The position numbers and the translations under genes are program-made. This document shows, piece by piece, positions 27,580-36,330 of a stretch of DNA of 64,000 nucleotides. Origin of the DNA: Nocardioides terrigena (GTDB lineage: Bacteria > Actinomycetota > Actinomycetes > Propionibacteriales > Nocardioidaceae); assembly GCF_003047265.1 (NCBI RefSeq), contig NZ_PZYY01000002.1, positions 434,001 through 498,000 on the forward strand, in the 5' to 3' direction. Position 1 is the stretch's first letter, and every line of letters begins with the position of its first letter. A model generated the notes under the pieces. It did not search any database. It was given only the letters and a program-made list of their open reading frames with translations, and was not told the origin of the DNA.

Positions 27580-28595
27580 CCCCGGGCCCTGCCGGGCCGG
27601 GCTCGCACGCGACCGCATCCCCGGCACGGGGACGGCGTCGTACGACGGCGCCCGTCCCCGAGCTGGTGGCCCGGGCCCGGGAGGGCGACGCCCGGGCGGT
27701 GGCCCGCCTCATCTCCCTCGTCGAGGACGCCTCGCCCCTGCTGCGCGAGGTGATGGCGGGGCTCGCACCGCACGCCGGGCACGCCCAGGTCGTCGGGATC
27801 ACCGGCTCGCCGGGCGTCGGCAAGTCCACCTCCACCAACGCCCTCGTCGGCGAGCTGCGCCGGGCCGGCAAGCGGGTCGGCGTGCTCGCGGTCGACCCGT
27901 CGTCCCCGTTCTCCGGCGGCGCCCTGCTCGGGGACCGGGTCCGCATGCAGGACCACGCCACCGACCGCGACGTCTACATCCGCTCGATGGCCTCCCGCGG
28001 CCACCTCGGCGGGCTCGCGTGGACCACGCCGCAGGCCCTGCGCGTCCTCGACGCCGCCGGCTGCGACGTGATCCTCGTCGAGACCGTGGGCGTGGGGCAG
28101 AGCGAGGTCGAGATCGCCGGCCTGGCCGACACCACGCTGGTGCTCCTCGCGCCGGGGATGGGCGACGGGATCCAGGCCGCCAAGGCGGGCATCCTGGAGA
28201 TCGGGGACCTCTACGTCGTCAACAAGGCCGACCGTGACGGTGCCGACCAGGTCACGCGCGACCTGCGCTCCATGCTCGCCCTCGCCGACCGCCCCGAGGG
28301 GGCCTGGAAGCCACCGATCGTGAGCACCGTGGCCGCCCGGGGAGAGGGCCTCGAGGCCGTCGCGGCGGAGATCGACCGCCACCACGCCTGGCTGGAGGAG
28401 AGTGGCGAGCTGGCGCGGCGGCGTACGCGACGGGCCCGCGACGAGATCGAGGCGATCGCCGTCACCGCGCTGCGCGCGCGGTGGGGCGACGTGCACGGCC
28501 GCTCCGAGCTCGACGGGCTCGCGGCCGCCGTCGTGGCGGGGGAGTCGGACCCCTACACGGCCGCCGACGCGCTGCTGGACGACATCGGCGGCTGA
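27576..28595 (+). CDS. meaB: MeaB-type G3E GTPase chaperone of B12 mutases
   Basis: The 339-residue GTPase loads and protects adenosylcobalamin-dependent acyl-CoA mutases. Walker A is GSPGVGKST at residues 77-85. [18 protein letters not shown] and [12 protein letters not shown] (switch III and Walker B regions) and NKAD complete the G3E signature. The C-terminus ([16 protein letters not shown] and the following helix) resembles the MeaB dimerisation arm. The GTG at 27576 overlaps the thiolase stop. Its natural partner here would be the Ecm at 2998. Confidence 0.93.
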   Translation: MTPGPAGPGSHATASPARGRRRTTAPVPELVARAREGDARAVARLISLVEDASPLLREVMAGLAPHAGHAQVVGITGSPGVGKSTSTNALVGELRRAGKRVGVLAVDPSSPFSGGALLGDRVRMQDHATDRDVYIRSMASRGHLGGLAWTTPQALRVLDAAGCDVILVETVGVGQSEVEIAGLADTTLVLLAPGMGDGIQAAKAGILEIGDLYVVNKADRDGADQVTRDLRSMLALADRPEGAWKPPIVSTVAARGEGLEAVAAEIDRHHAWLEESGELARRRTRRARDEIEAIAVTALRARWGDVHGRSELDGLAAAVVAGESDPYTAADALLDDIGG

Positions 28596-28601
28596 CGCCC
28601 C

Positions 28602-29582
28602 TCACGGTCCCGGGCTCACCAGCGCGATGCTCGCCTCCGCGATCTGCTCCTGTGCGTCCGCACGGCTGATGGTCGGGGTGCCGTCGCCGGGCTGCTCGCC
28701 GTAGTCGCCGAAGAAGGCGTGGATGGCGCCCTCGACGGCGACGAACGTCGTGGACGCGGGCAGGTCGGCCCGGCTGGCCTCGATGTCCGCGGGCGTGGCC
28801 AGGCCGTCGTTCGTGCCCGACACCGAGGCCACCGCCAGGTCGGTGCGGCCGGCCATGGAGTCGAGAGGGTACGACGCCCACAGCAGCAGGCCGCCGACCT
28901 CGTCGGGATGGTCGTCGGCGTACACCGACGCCACCACCCCGCCGAGGCTGTGCCCGCCGACCGACCACTCCTCGACCTCGGGGTGGTCGTCGATGACATC
29001 GCCCGGGGCGCCGATCGCGGTGAAGCCGACGGCCAGGGGCTGCTTGACCACGACGACGAGGACCCCGGCTGCGCTGACCCGGGACAGCAGTGGCACGTAG
29101 GCGCGCGGGTCCACCCGGGCGCCGGGCTGGAAGACCAGCCCGGTCCGCGGCGTCGCCGCGGTGGGGGTGAGCGTGATGCGGGTCGCGCTCGAGGTCACCC
29201 GCACGTCCGGGGTGCCGTCCATGGCGTCCAGGGCGGTGGGCGAGGCGGGAAAGGGGCGCAGCCAGAGCAGCGACCCCACGACGACCAGCGTCAGGGCGGC
29301 GGCGGCGACCCGGCCGAGTGCGCGCAGCCATGGCCGACGCGGGCCACCCCGTCCGCCAGCTCGCCGGCCACCCCGTCGGCCGGCCCGGAGGGCGCGGACC
29401 ACGACCAGCAGGCCGACGATGCCGACCAGCGTGGTGAGCACGGCGTACGCCGGGTGGCCGGCCAGCAGCACGCCGGCGCGGGTCGCCCAGACCCAGGCCG
29501 AGGCGCCGATCCAGCAGGCGCCCAGCAGGACGGGCCACCACTGACGGGCGCCGGGAGCAGCCTCCGGAGTCGTGTCGGTCAT
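28602..29582 (-). CDS. Membrane-anchored alpha/beta hydrolase
   Basis: The 326-residue protein has three hydrophobic segments in about the first 110 residues, followed by an extracellular or cytoplasmic hydrolase domain. The nucleophile elbow is GGHSLGGVVAS and the histidine region AIHAFFGDYG. It resembles the family of actinobacterial alpha/beta hydrolases related to chlorophyllase-type enzymes. The ATG at 29582 precedes the first membrane segment. It converges with meaB, 6 nt between stops. The substrate is unknown. Confidence 0.8.
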   Translation of the reverse strand: MTDTTPEAAPGARQWWPVLLGACWIGASAWVWATRAGVLLAGHPAYAVLTTLVGIVGLLVVVRALRAGRRGGRRAGGRGGPRRPWLRALGRVAAAALTLVVVGSLLWLRPFPASPTALDAMDGTPDVRVTSSATRITLTPTAATPRTGLVFQPGARVDPRAYVPLLSRVSAAGVLVVVVKQPLAVGFTAIGAPGDVIDDHPEVEEWSVGGHSLGGVVASVYADDHPDEVGGLLLWASYPLDSMAGRTDLAVASVSGTNDGLATPADIEASRADLPASTTFVAVEGAIHAFFGDYGEQPGDGTPTISRADAQEQIAEASIALVSPGP

Positions 29583-29648
29583 GCCCCATGGTCCCGCCCG
29601 TCGGGAGGCAATTGCTCCATTCCGGCCACGTGCGCGTCCGCGCGCTCC

Positions 29649-29654
29649 TATCTT
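29649..29654 (+). promoter_or_regulatory. -10 hexamer, leaderless
   Basis: TATCTT lies 7 nt before the ATG at 29662. Confidence 0.5.
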
Positions 29655-29661
29655 CACCAGC

Positions 29662-31251
29662 ATGAGGCACCTCCACACCGCGCTCGCCCTGGCCCTCGGC
29701 GGACTGGTCCTGACCCTGGCCCCGGCCGCCGCGACCCCGGACGAGGGGCCCGCGAACGACGCCGGCAGCCGCATCGCGGTGCGCGGCGGCTCGCTCACCT
29801 TCTCCCCGCAGTCGTACGTCGGGGGGCAGGCGCTCACGTTCAGCGGCAGCCTCGGCCGCAGCGGCGTCCGCCGGATCACCCTGCAGCAGCACATGAACCG
29901 GCCGGGAGACCGCTGGTTCGCGGTGCGCGGCTTCTCCGGCACCACCGCCGCCGACGGCAGCTTCTCCTTCTCCTTCCCCGCGCCCGCGATGGGCGGCATC
30001 CGCTTCCGTGTGGCGGGCAAGGGCGGGGTCGTGAGCCCGCCGGTGAGCCTCCGGGCCAAGGGCCAGGACCTCACCATGTGGGTCGTCGGCCAGGCCGTCG
30101 CCGGGCTGCCGTTCACGATCGCCGTGGACACCACGCCCAGCCTCGTCCGCCGCCCCGAGACGATCGGCCTGCCGGTCTTCACCGGGCGCACGCTCACGCT
30201 CCAGCGCCGGGTCGACGGCGCCACGTGGGAGACGCTCGGCACCTCCACCGTCCAGCCCGACGGGATGGGGTGGTTCACGGGGGTGACCGCGGCCGCCGGC
30301 ACGGTCGTCTACCGGGTGCGCCAGGAGGACGTCGTGTCCGGTGCCAACCGGATCGGCTGGATGCAGACCTTCCCGACGTACGTCACCGTCCTCGATCCGG
30401 GCCAGGTGCCCAGGTCGTCGGCGCCCGTACGCCGGCCGGTCGCCGCGCGCACGGGCACGTCACTCACCCCGCCACCGGTGGCCGCACGACGTGGGGCCGG
30501 TGCCGCGAGCGCCACCGCGAGCAGCCGCTACGGCTGGTACCCCACGCTGTGGGACTACACGTGGGAGGCCGGCCAGTCGCTGACCAGCCCGCCCGACGTC
30601 GGCTCGGTGCGCACCGGCTGGTGGCAGGACTACTCCGACGGGGCGGGCCGGGTGAGCCGACAGAACGGCGGGCTCTACCTCGACAGCCAGCGCAACAACG
30701 CGGGCGGCCCCGGCGACTTCGGGACCACCCGCGCCACGCTCCGGGGAGCCGGCCGGGCCTACGGCCGGTGGGAGGCCCGGCTGCGGCTCAAGAGCGCCGA
30801 GGCGTCGGCCGCGGACTTCTCGGTGCTGGTCGAGCTGGTGCCCGAGCGCCCCGAGGACTACGCGTGCGGACGCCGCAACATCGTCCTCGCGCAGGTCGCG
30901 GCGCACAGCAGCACCGTGACCTTCGGCGCCAAGGCCGACACCAGGCAGTGGACCGGCAGTCGACGCATCCCGAGCCTGGTCCACACCTCCCCGGCCGTGG
31001 CCGTCGAGGTGGCCCGCGACCACATCACGTGGTTCTGGGACGGTCGGCCGATCGGGACCGTCAAGGGCGGCGTCGCCACCTCCGACGTCCCGATGACGCT
31101 GCGCTTCAGCATGGTCGGCGCCCCCGGGGTCGAGCACAACCAGACCGGCGTCGTGTCGGACTGGCAGCGCGGCTTCGCCATCGACCGCGGCAAGCAGGTC
31201 CGCTCCGGTGCCGCGCTGCAGGCGAGCGCCCTCAGCGCCTGCGAGGCCTGA
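29662..31251 (+). CDS. Secreted Ig-like protein with non-catalytic GH16-like lectin domain
   Basis: The 529-residue protein has a Sec signal peptide (about residues 1-24, ending AAA). Two beta-rich Ig/FN3-like modules follow (about 30-255), then a Pro/Ala linker (265-300). The C-terminal concanavalin-like domain contains GRWEARLRLKS and HITWFWDGRPIGTV, the strands seen in GH16 glucanases. The GH16 catalytic E-x-D-x-x-E is absent; FSVLVELVPE stands in its place, so hydrolysis is unlikely. It may bind a cell-wall or environmental glycan. A start earlier than 29662 would precede the promoter. Confidence 0.72.
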   Translation: MRHLHTALALALGGLVLTLAPAAATPDEGPANDAGSRIAVRGGSLTFSPQSYVGGQALTFSGSLGRSGVRRITLQQHMNRPGDRWFAVRGFSGTTAADGSFSFSFPAPAMGGIRFRVAGKGGVVSPPVSLRAKGQDLTMWVVGQAVAGLPFTIAVDTTPSLVRRPETIGLPVFTGRTLTLQRRVDGATWETLGTSTVQPDGMGWFTGVTAAAGTVVYRVRQEDVVSGANRIGWMQTFPTYVTVLDPGQVPRSSAPVRRPVAARTGTSLTPPPVAARRGAGAASATASSRYGWYPTLWDYTWEAGQSLTSPPDVGSVRTGWWQDYSDGAGRVSRQNGGLYLDSQRNNAGGPGDFGTTRATLRGAGRAYGRWEARLRLKSAEASAADFSVLVELVPERPEDYACGRRNIVLAQVAAHSSTVTFGAKADTRQWTGSRRIPSLVHTSPAVAVEVARDHITWFWDGRPIGTVKGGVATSDVPMTLRFSMVGAPGVEHNQTGVVSDWQRGFAIDRGKQVRSGAALQASALSACEA

Positions 31252-31334
31252 CGCCTGCGCGCCTCCCTCGCGGCGGGCGGGAGTACTGGTAGGAAAGTCC
31301 GGTCCCCTGCCCGTCCGCACGAGGAGCTCCCCCC

Positions 31335-31505
31335 ATGAACACCAAGAAGGTGATCCTCGCCCTGGTGATCGTCTTTCTCGGCTTCTGGATGTTCACCGAC
31401 CCCAACGGGCTCGCCGACGCTGCGAGCGCCGGCGCGGAGCAGGCGTGGGTGTTGGCCCAGCAGCTGTTCACGGCGATCATCGACTTCGTGGGCGCCCTGA
31501 CGTGA
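31335..31505 (+). CDS. Small membrane protein, 56 residues
   Basis: The protein reads MNTKKVILALVIVFLGFWM then a short polar stretch and a second hydrophobic helix near the C-terminus (VLAQQLFTAIIDFVGAL). A GAGGAG ribosome-binding site lies 9 nt before the ATG. Stop at 31505 is followed 26 nt later by the PH-domain protein on the same strand, so they probably share a transcript. I do not know its function; small double-helix membrane proteins often regulate partners. Confidence 0.65.
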   Translation: MNTKKVILALVIVFLGFWMFTDPNGLADAASAGAEQAWVLAQQLFTAIIDFVGALT

Positions 31506-31531
31506 CGCCCCGCCCGGCGCTGGACTGACGG

Positions 31532-32050
31532 ATGATGCGCGGTGTCTTCGACCCCCACATCCGCCGGCACCTGTTGCGCGAGGAGGGGGAGGTCATCGTC
31601 GACGAGGTGCGCCACCACTGGATCGTCTACGTCGTCCCGACGCTGGAGGCCCTGCTCGGGCTGGCCCTGCTCGTCGCGGTGCCCTTCATCGACATGGACC
31701 TCGCGTGGTTCCCCTTCGCGCTCGCCTTCGGCCTCTGGGCGCACGCCGCGTGGCGCGCGCTGGGCGAGCACATGGACCGCTTCGTGATCACCAACATGCG
31801 CGTCTTCCGGGTGCACGGCGTGCTCTCGCAGCAGCTGGCGACCATGCCGCTCTCGCGCATCCTCGACATCACCGTCAAGAAGCCCCTCCACGGGCGCATC
31901 CTCGGCTTCGGCCACTTCGTCTTCGAGTCCGCCGCCCAGGAGCAGGGCCTGCGCGACATCCGGTACGTCGGTCGCCCCGACGACCGCGACCTCTCCATCC
32001 AGCGCGTGGTCCAGCGCTCCGGGCTGCGCGGTCCGCGCGTGGCCAACTAG
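31532..32050 (+). CDS. Bacterial PH-domain membrane protein
   Basis: The 172-residue protein has two central transmembrane segments (VVPTLEALLGLALLVAV and FPFALAFGLWAHAAW) and a bPH2-like domain (DRFVITNMRVFRVHGVLSQQLATMPLSRILDITVKK). Two adjacent ATGs (31532, 31535) are possible starts. Such proteins sit at the inner membrane; their function is not established. The preceding small membrane protein may be a partner. Confidence 0.83.
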   Translation: MMRGVFDPHIRRHLLREEGEVIVDEVRHHWIVYVVPTLEALLGLALLVAVPFIDMDLAWFPFALAFGLWAHAAWRALGEHMDRFVITNMRVFRVHGVLSQQLATMPLSRILDITVKKPLHGRILGFGHFVFESAAQEQGLRDIRYVGRPDDRDLSIQRVVQRSGLRGPRVAN

Positions 32051-32061
32051 CGGGGCCGTCC

Positions 32062-32433
32062 GTGGACGAGCGCCTCGACGAGCTCGTGCTGCGCGCGGTC
32101 GAGCTGGTGCCGCGGGGCCGCGTCGTCTCGTACGGCGACCTCGGCCACGTCGTGGGCATCGGCCCGCGGCGGGTGGGGTCGGTGATGAGCCGCTACGGGG
32201 CCGGGGTGGCGTGGTGGCGGGTGACCAACGCGGCGGGTGACTTCCCGCCCGACCTGCTCCACGAGGCGGTGCCGCACTGGCTCGAGGAGGGGATCGCCCT
32301 CAAGCCCTCCGGCCGGGGCTGCCGGATCGCCGACCACCGGGCCGACCTCGTCGAGCTCGAGCGCCGGTGGCGACGGGCGGCGGCGGACCTGCTGGCGGAA
32401 GGGGACGGTGACGGGGCGTCGTACGGCGGGTGA
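32062..32433 (+). CDS. Alkyltransferase-like (ATL/MGMT-family) DNA-binding protein
   Basis: The 123-residue protein resembles the C-terminal domain of O6-alkylguanine-DNA alkyltransferase: VVSYGDLGHVVGI-PRRVGSVMSRY is the HTH with the recognition helix. The reactive PCHR motif is replaced by AWWRV, so the cysteine is a tryptophan. That is the mark of ATL proteins, which bind O6-alkylguanine and hand it to excision repair without removing the adduct. The GTG at 32062 follows the previous stop by 11 nt. Confidence 0.85.
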   Translation: MDERLDELVLRAVELVPRGRVVSYGDLGHVVGIGPRRVGSVMSRYGAGVAWWRVTNAAGDFPPDLLHEAVPHWLEEGIALKPSGRGCRIADHRADLVELERRWRRAAADLLAEGDGDGASYGG

Positions 32434-32456
32434 TCCGGATCACCGGACCCTCGATG

Positions 32457-32485
32457 TGCACCACAGTGCAAGTTTGCCCTAGGGT
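32457..32485 (+). promoter_or_regulatory. Operator and leaderless promoter of tetR-mmpL operon
   Basis: The inverted repeat TGCAC-CACA-GTGCA (32457-32470) precedes the -10 TAGGGT (32480-32485), which is 6 nt before the ATG at 32492. The palindrome covers the -35 zone, consistent with autorepression by the TetR protein. Confidence 0.55.
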
Positions 32486-32491
32486 GCAGGT

Positions 32492-33181
32492 ATGTCGAGC
32501 TCGTGCGATCACCTCCCGGGGCACGGGCTGCGTGCCGCCAACAAGCAGCGCACCCGGGACGCCCTGAGCCGGGCCGCGATCGGGATCGTCTCCGCGGAGG
32601 GCATCGATGCCCTCACCGCCGAGCGGATCGCCGCCGAGGCGGGGGTCTCCCGCCGGACGCTGTTCAACTACTTCCCGCGGGTCGAGGACGTGCTGACCGC
32701 CTCCATCGAGGAGGTCACCACCGACACCCTGGCGGCCTTCGTCGCCCGTCCCGCGGACGAGCCGCTCCGCAGCTCGGTCGTGGCCGTGCTGGAGGGCCTG
32801 CTCGACGAGCCGGTCTTCGCCCAGGCGTGCCTGCTCGAGCGCGCGGCCGACGCCTCGCCGGCCACCCGCCGGTTCCTCCGGGAGTTCAGCGACGGCCAGG
32901 TCGACGCCTTCGAGCAGGGCCTGCGTGACCGCCTCGGACCCGACGCCGACCCGGTCTACGTCGCCACCCTGGCCGCGGCCAGCGTGGCCATCCTCGACCG
33001 GGTGACGCGCCTGCTCGTGCGCGAGATGCCGGACGCCGACCCGGACGACCCCGCGGTCTCGCGGAGGTTCCTCACGGTCATCCGCCAGGCCTTCGACCTG
33101 CTCTTCGCGGGCTTCGACGAGTCCGCGGCCCTGCGCCCGGGCACCCGCACGCACGCCACCACCGCCCCCCAGGAGAACTGA
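32492..33181 (+). CDS. TetR-family regulator of the adjacent MmpL transporter
   Basis: The 229-residue protein has the N-terminal TetR HTH, LTAERIAAEAGVSRRTLFNYFPRVEDVL, and a divergent helical ligand domain. A palindromic operator sits over its promoter. The transporter gene begins 2 nt after its stop, so the pair is an operon and the regulator probably responds to a substrate of the pump. Confidence 0.9.
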   Translation: MSSSCDHLPGHGLRAANKQRTRDALSRAAIGIVSAEGIDALTAERIAAEAGVSRRTLFNYFPRVEDVLTASIEEVTTDTLAAFVARPADEPLRSSVVAVLEGLLDEPVFAQACLLERAADASPATRRFLREFSDGQVDAFEQGLRDRLGPDADPVYVATLAAASVAILDRVTRLLVREMPDADPDDPAVSRRFLTVIRQAFDLLFAGFDESAALRPGTRTHATTAPQEN

Positions 33182-33183
33182 CC

Positions 33184-35730
33184 GTGGCCTCCCTGCTCTA
33201 CCGCCTCGGCAGCGCTGCAGCCCGCCGCCCGCTCGCCTTCGTCCTCGCCTGGGTCCTGGTCCTCGGCACCGTCGTCGGGGCGATGCTCTCGCTCCAGCGC
33301 CCGCTCACCAACGAGTTCGAGCTGCCGGACAGCGAGTTCGCCCAGGTGCTCGCCGACCTGGGGGAGCAGATCCCCGAGGTGGCCGGCGGCACCGGCACAG
33401 TGGTCCTGTACTCCGAGGACGGCTTCACCGCCGAGCAGCGCGACGCGATCGACGCGACGCTGGCCGAGTGGGAGGACCTCCCGCACGTCACCGGCACGGT
33501 CGATCCCTTCGCCACGCAGGCCGAGCTCGACAGCAGCGACGCCGACCTGCGTGACGGCCGCCGACAGCTCATCGAGGGCCGCGAGGAGTACGAGAAGGGG
33601 GCCCGCCAGCTCGAGCAGCTGCGGTGGCTGATCGGAGAGGGCGAGCGCGACATCGCCCGGCTGCAGCGCACCGACCCCGACAACGCCACCCTGCCGGCCC
33701 GCATCGACGGGCAGGCCGAGCTGGAGGCCACCCTGGCCGACGGTGAGGCCCGGCTGGCCGACGCCCGCGGGCAGCTCGAGGACGGGGAGCGGCAGTACAC
33801 CGACGGCGCCACCCTGCGCGGCCTCGGCGACGGCGTCCGCCTCGTCAGCGAGGACGGCACGACGGCCCTCGTCCAGGTGCGCTTCGACGCCAGCATGCAG
33901 GAGATCTCGCCCGACGACCTGGCGCTGGTGCCCGAGACGGGCGAGCAGCTCGCCGACGCCGGCGTCGAGGTGGACTACGGCCAGGAGCTGGTCTTCTCCA
34001 CCGAGGTCGGTGGCATCGGCGAGGCGATCGGCATCGGCGTCGCCACCGTCGTGCTGCTGGTGATGCTCGGGTCCCTGGTGATGGCCGGTATGCCGCTCGC
34101 CGTGGCCTTCACCGGCGTCGGGGTCAGCCTGCTCGGCGCCCTGGCGCTGACCCACTGGCTCGACCTCCAGCAGATGGCCCCCGTGCTGGGCGCCATGCTC
34201 GGCCTGGCGGTCGGCATCGACTACGCCCTGTTCATCGTCAACCGGCACCGGCGCCAGCTCGCGGACCTCGACCACGCGGGCAGCGAGATCGACCGCGAGG
34301 ACATCCGGCACGGCATCGGCCTGGCCGCCGGCACCGCCGGCACCGCGGTCGTGGTGGCAGGTGCCACCGTGGTGATCGCGCTCGCGGCGCTGCTCGTCTC
34401 GGGCATCCCGGTCCTGGTGCAGATGGGTGTCCTCGCCGCGGCCACCGTGCTGGTGACGGTGCTCGTGGCCCTGACCCTGACCCCGGCCCTCCTCGCGCTG
34501 GCCGGTCGCCGCGCGATCCCGCGGCGCGGGAAGAAGGACACGCCCCGCACGGACGGCTGGCCGGAGAAGTGGGTGGACGCCGTCACCCGGCGCGCCCCCG
34601 CCGCCGTGGTCGCCGTCGTGCTGCTCATGGTGGTGCTGGCGATCCCCGCGCTCTCGCTGCGCCTCGGCCTGCCCGACGGCGGGTCCGAGCCACCCGACTC
34701 GACGGCCTACCAGGCCTACGAGCGGGTGGGGGAGGCCTTCGGCGCCGGCGCCAACGGCCCGATCGTGGTGTCCGCCGACGTGGAGGAGCCCGTTGCCCGG
34801 GCCGACGTCGTGGCCACCCAGGCACGGATCGGCTCCGAGCTCGCCCAGGTCGAGGGCGTCCGCGACGTCCTCCCGATCGGGGTGAGCGAGGACCGCCGCA
34901 CCCTCGCGTTCCAGGTCGTCTCCAGCGACGGCCCGTCCGCCGAGACCACGGTCGCGATCGTCGACGAGCTGCGCGGCCCGATGACCGACGAGCTCGCGGC
35001 CGACGGCGTCGACGTCGGGGTCACGGGTGCGACGGTGGCCAACATCGAGGTCTCGCAGAAGCTCGCCGACGCGCTGCCGCTCTACCTCGTGCTCGTCATC
35101 GGCCTCTCGCTGCTCCTGCTCACCATCGTGTTCCGCTCGGTGCTCGTGCCGATCATCGCGACCGCGGGCTTCCTGCTCTCGGTGGTGGCGAGCTTCGGCG
35201 TGATCGTGGCGGTCTACCAGTGGGGTTGGCTCGGCACCGTCTTCGACGTGCACAACCCGGGTGCCGTGCTGAGCTTCATGCCGACCCTGCTGATCGGCAT
35301 CCTGTTCGGCCTGGCGATGGACTACCAGATGTTCCTGGTGTCCGGCATGCGCGAGTCCTACGTGCACGGCCAGGACGCCCGGCAGGCGGTGCGCAGCGGC
35401 TTCGCCTCCGGCGCCCGCGTCGTCGCCGCGGCGGCGCTGATCATGGTGTCGGTCTTCGCCGGCTTCGTGTGGTCGCACATGACGATGGCCCGACCGATCG
35501 GGCTCGGGCTGGCGGTCGGCGTGCTGCTCGACGCCTTCCTCATCCGGATGACGCTCACGCCCGCCGTCATGTCGATGCTGGGCGACAAGGTCTGGTGGAT
35601 GCCGGTCTGGCTGGACCGCATCCTGCCGCACCTCGACGTCGAGGGATCGGCGCTCGTGGACAAGCAGCGGGCGCCGCACCCGGTCGCCGACGACGCGCGC
35701 CAGGAGAGCGAGAAGGACGCCCTCGTCTAG
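33184..35730 (+). CDS. MMPL/RND-family transporter
   Basis: The 848-residue MmpL-type proton-driven exporter carries two RND halves. Each half has the proton-relay signature in a central helix: GIDYALFIVNRHR near residue 345 and GLAMDYQMFLVSGMR near 710. The first extracytoplasmic domain holds a long charged coiled coil (about 115-220, with repeated DGE/EEY units). Lipids or lipophilic drugs are typical substrates. The GTG start is 2 nt after tetR. Confidence 0.93.
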   Translation: MASLLYRLGSAAARRPLAFVLAWVLVLGTVVGAMLSLQRPLTNEFELPDSEFAQVLADLGEQIPEVAGGTGTVVLYSEDGFTAEQRDAIDATLAEWEDLPHVTGTVDPFATQAELDSSDADLRDGRRQLIEGREEYEKGARQLEQLRWLIGEGERDIARLQRTDPDNATLPARIDGQAELEATLADGEARLADARGQLEDGERQYTDGATLRGLGDGVRLVSEDGTTALVQVRFDASMQEISPDDLALVPETGEQLADAGVEVDYGQELVFSTEVGGIGEAIGIGVATVVLLVMLGSLVMAGMPLAVAFTGVGVSLLGALALTHWLDLQQMAPVLGAMLGLAVGIDYALFIVNRHRRQLADLDHAGSEIDREDIRHGIGLAAGTAGTAVVVAGATVVIALAALLVSGIPVLVQMGVLAAATVLVTVLVALTLTPALLALAGRRAIPRRGKKDTPRTDGWPEKWVDAVTRRAPAAVVAVVLLMVVLAIPALSLRLGLPDGGSEPPDSTAYQAYERVGEAFGAGANGPIVVSADVEEPVARADVVATQARIGSELAQVEGVRDVLPIGVSEDRRTLAFQVVSSDGPSAETTVAIVDELRGPMTDELAADGVDVGVTGATVANIEVSQKLADALPLYLVLVIGLSLLLLTIVFRSVLVPIIATAGFLLSVVASFGVIVAVYQWGWLGTVFDVHNPGAVLSFMPTLLIGILFGLAMDYQMFLVSGMRESYVHGQDARQAVRSGFASGARVVAAAALIMVSVFAGFVWSHMTMARPIGLGLAVGVLLDAFLIRMTLTPAVMSMLGDKVWWMPVWLDRILPHLDVEGSALVDKQRAPHPVADDARQESEKDALV

Positions 35731-35755
35731 CTCGTGCACCGTGTCCGGCGGCAGG

Positions 35756-36262
35756 TCACTCGGGGATCGGCGGGCCCAGGACCTCGAGCCCGTAGCGGGG
35801 ACCCACCTCGGCCCAGCGGGGCAGCTCCACCTCCGGGGGCTGGCCGTCCTGGCCGGGGAGGCGACGCTCGGCCGCGGGGATCCCCACCTCGTCGTACAGG
35901 CCCATCAGGCCACCCGGCGCGGTGAGGGAGAGCAGCCGCGCCGGCTCGTCGCCGCGGATGCGGAAGGCGTGCGGCACGCCGCGGGGCAGCCACACGAAGC
36001 ACCCGTCGTACAGCTCCCACGTCTCGTCGCCACCACGGTAGGTGACGCGGCCGGACAGGACGTAGAACGCCTCGGCCTCGTGGGTGTGCTGGTGCAGGGG
36101 AGTGGCGATGCCGGACGGCTGGGTCACCAGCGAGACGCCGAGCAGTCCCTCGGTGTGCCCGGGGCCGACCAGGTGCTCGAAGAGCGACCCCATCGCCCAG
36201 GTGGCCGGGCCCTCGCCGGGCTCGCGGACGACCACGCCGGTGGCGGTGCCGGACTCGCTCAT
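35756..36262 (-). CDS. Cupin-domain protein
   Basis: The 168-residue single-cupin protein has motif 1 PLHQHTHEAEAFYVLSGR and motif 2 LPRGVPHAFR, giving the metal-binding HxH-E-H set. It may be a small dioxygenase, isomerase or binding protein. It is divergent from a TetR gene whose operator-like palindrome lies in the shared 68-nt spacer, so TetR control is likely. Confidence 0.87.
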   Translation of the reverse strand: MSESGTATGVVVREPGEGPATWAMGSLFEHLVGPGHTEGLLGVSLVTQPSGIATPLHQHTHEAEAFYVLSGRVTYRGGDETWELYDGCFVWLPRGVPHAFRIRGDEPARLLSLTAPGGLMGLYDEVGIPAAERRLPGQDGQPPEVELPRWAEVGPRYGLEVLGPPIPE

Positions 36263-36283
36263 GGCTGCTCCTCGGGCCGACGC

Positions 36284-36323
36284 ATATTGACCAGAAGAGC
36301 CTTCGGATCAATATTGGTACGGT
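36284..36323. promoter_or_regulatory. TetR-type operator and promoter between cupin and tetR
   Basis: ATATTGA (36284-36290) and TCAATAT (36308-36314) form a perfect 7-bp inverted repeat with a 17-nt spacer, standing out as AT-rich in a GC-rich region. TACGGT (36318-36323) lies 7 nt before the tetR GTG at 36331. Confidence 0.65.
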
Positions 36324-36330
36324 AGGCCGC

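Noticed and set aside
32956..35739. Minus-strand open frame of 927 codons
   Set aside because: Antisense to the MmpL gene; His/Asp/Gly-rich low-complexity translation.
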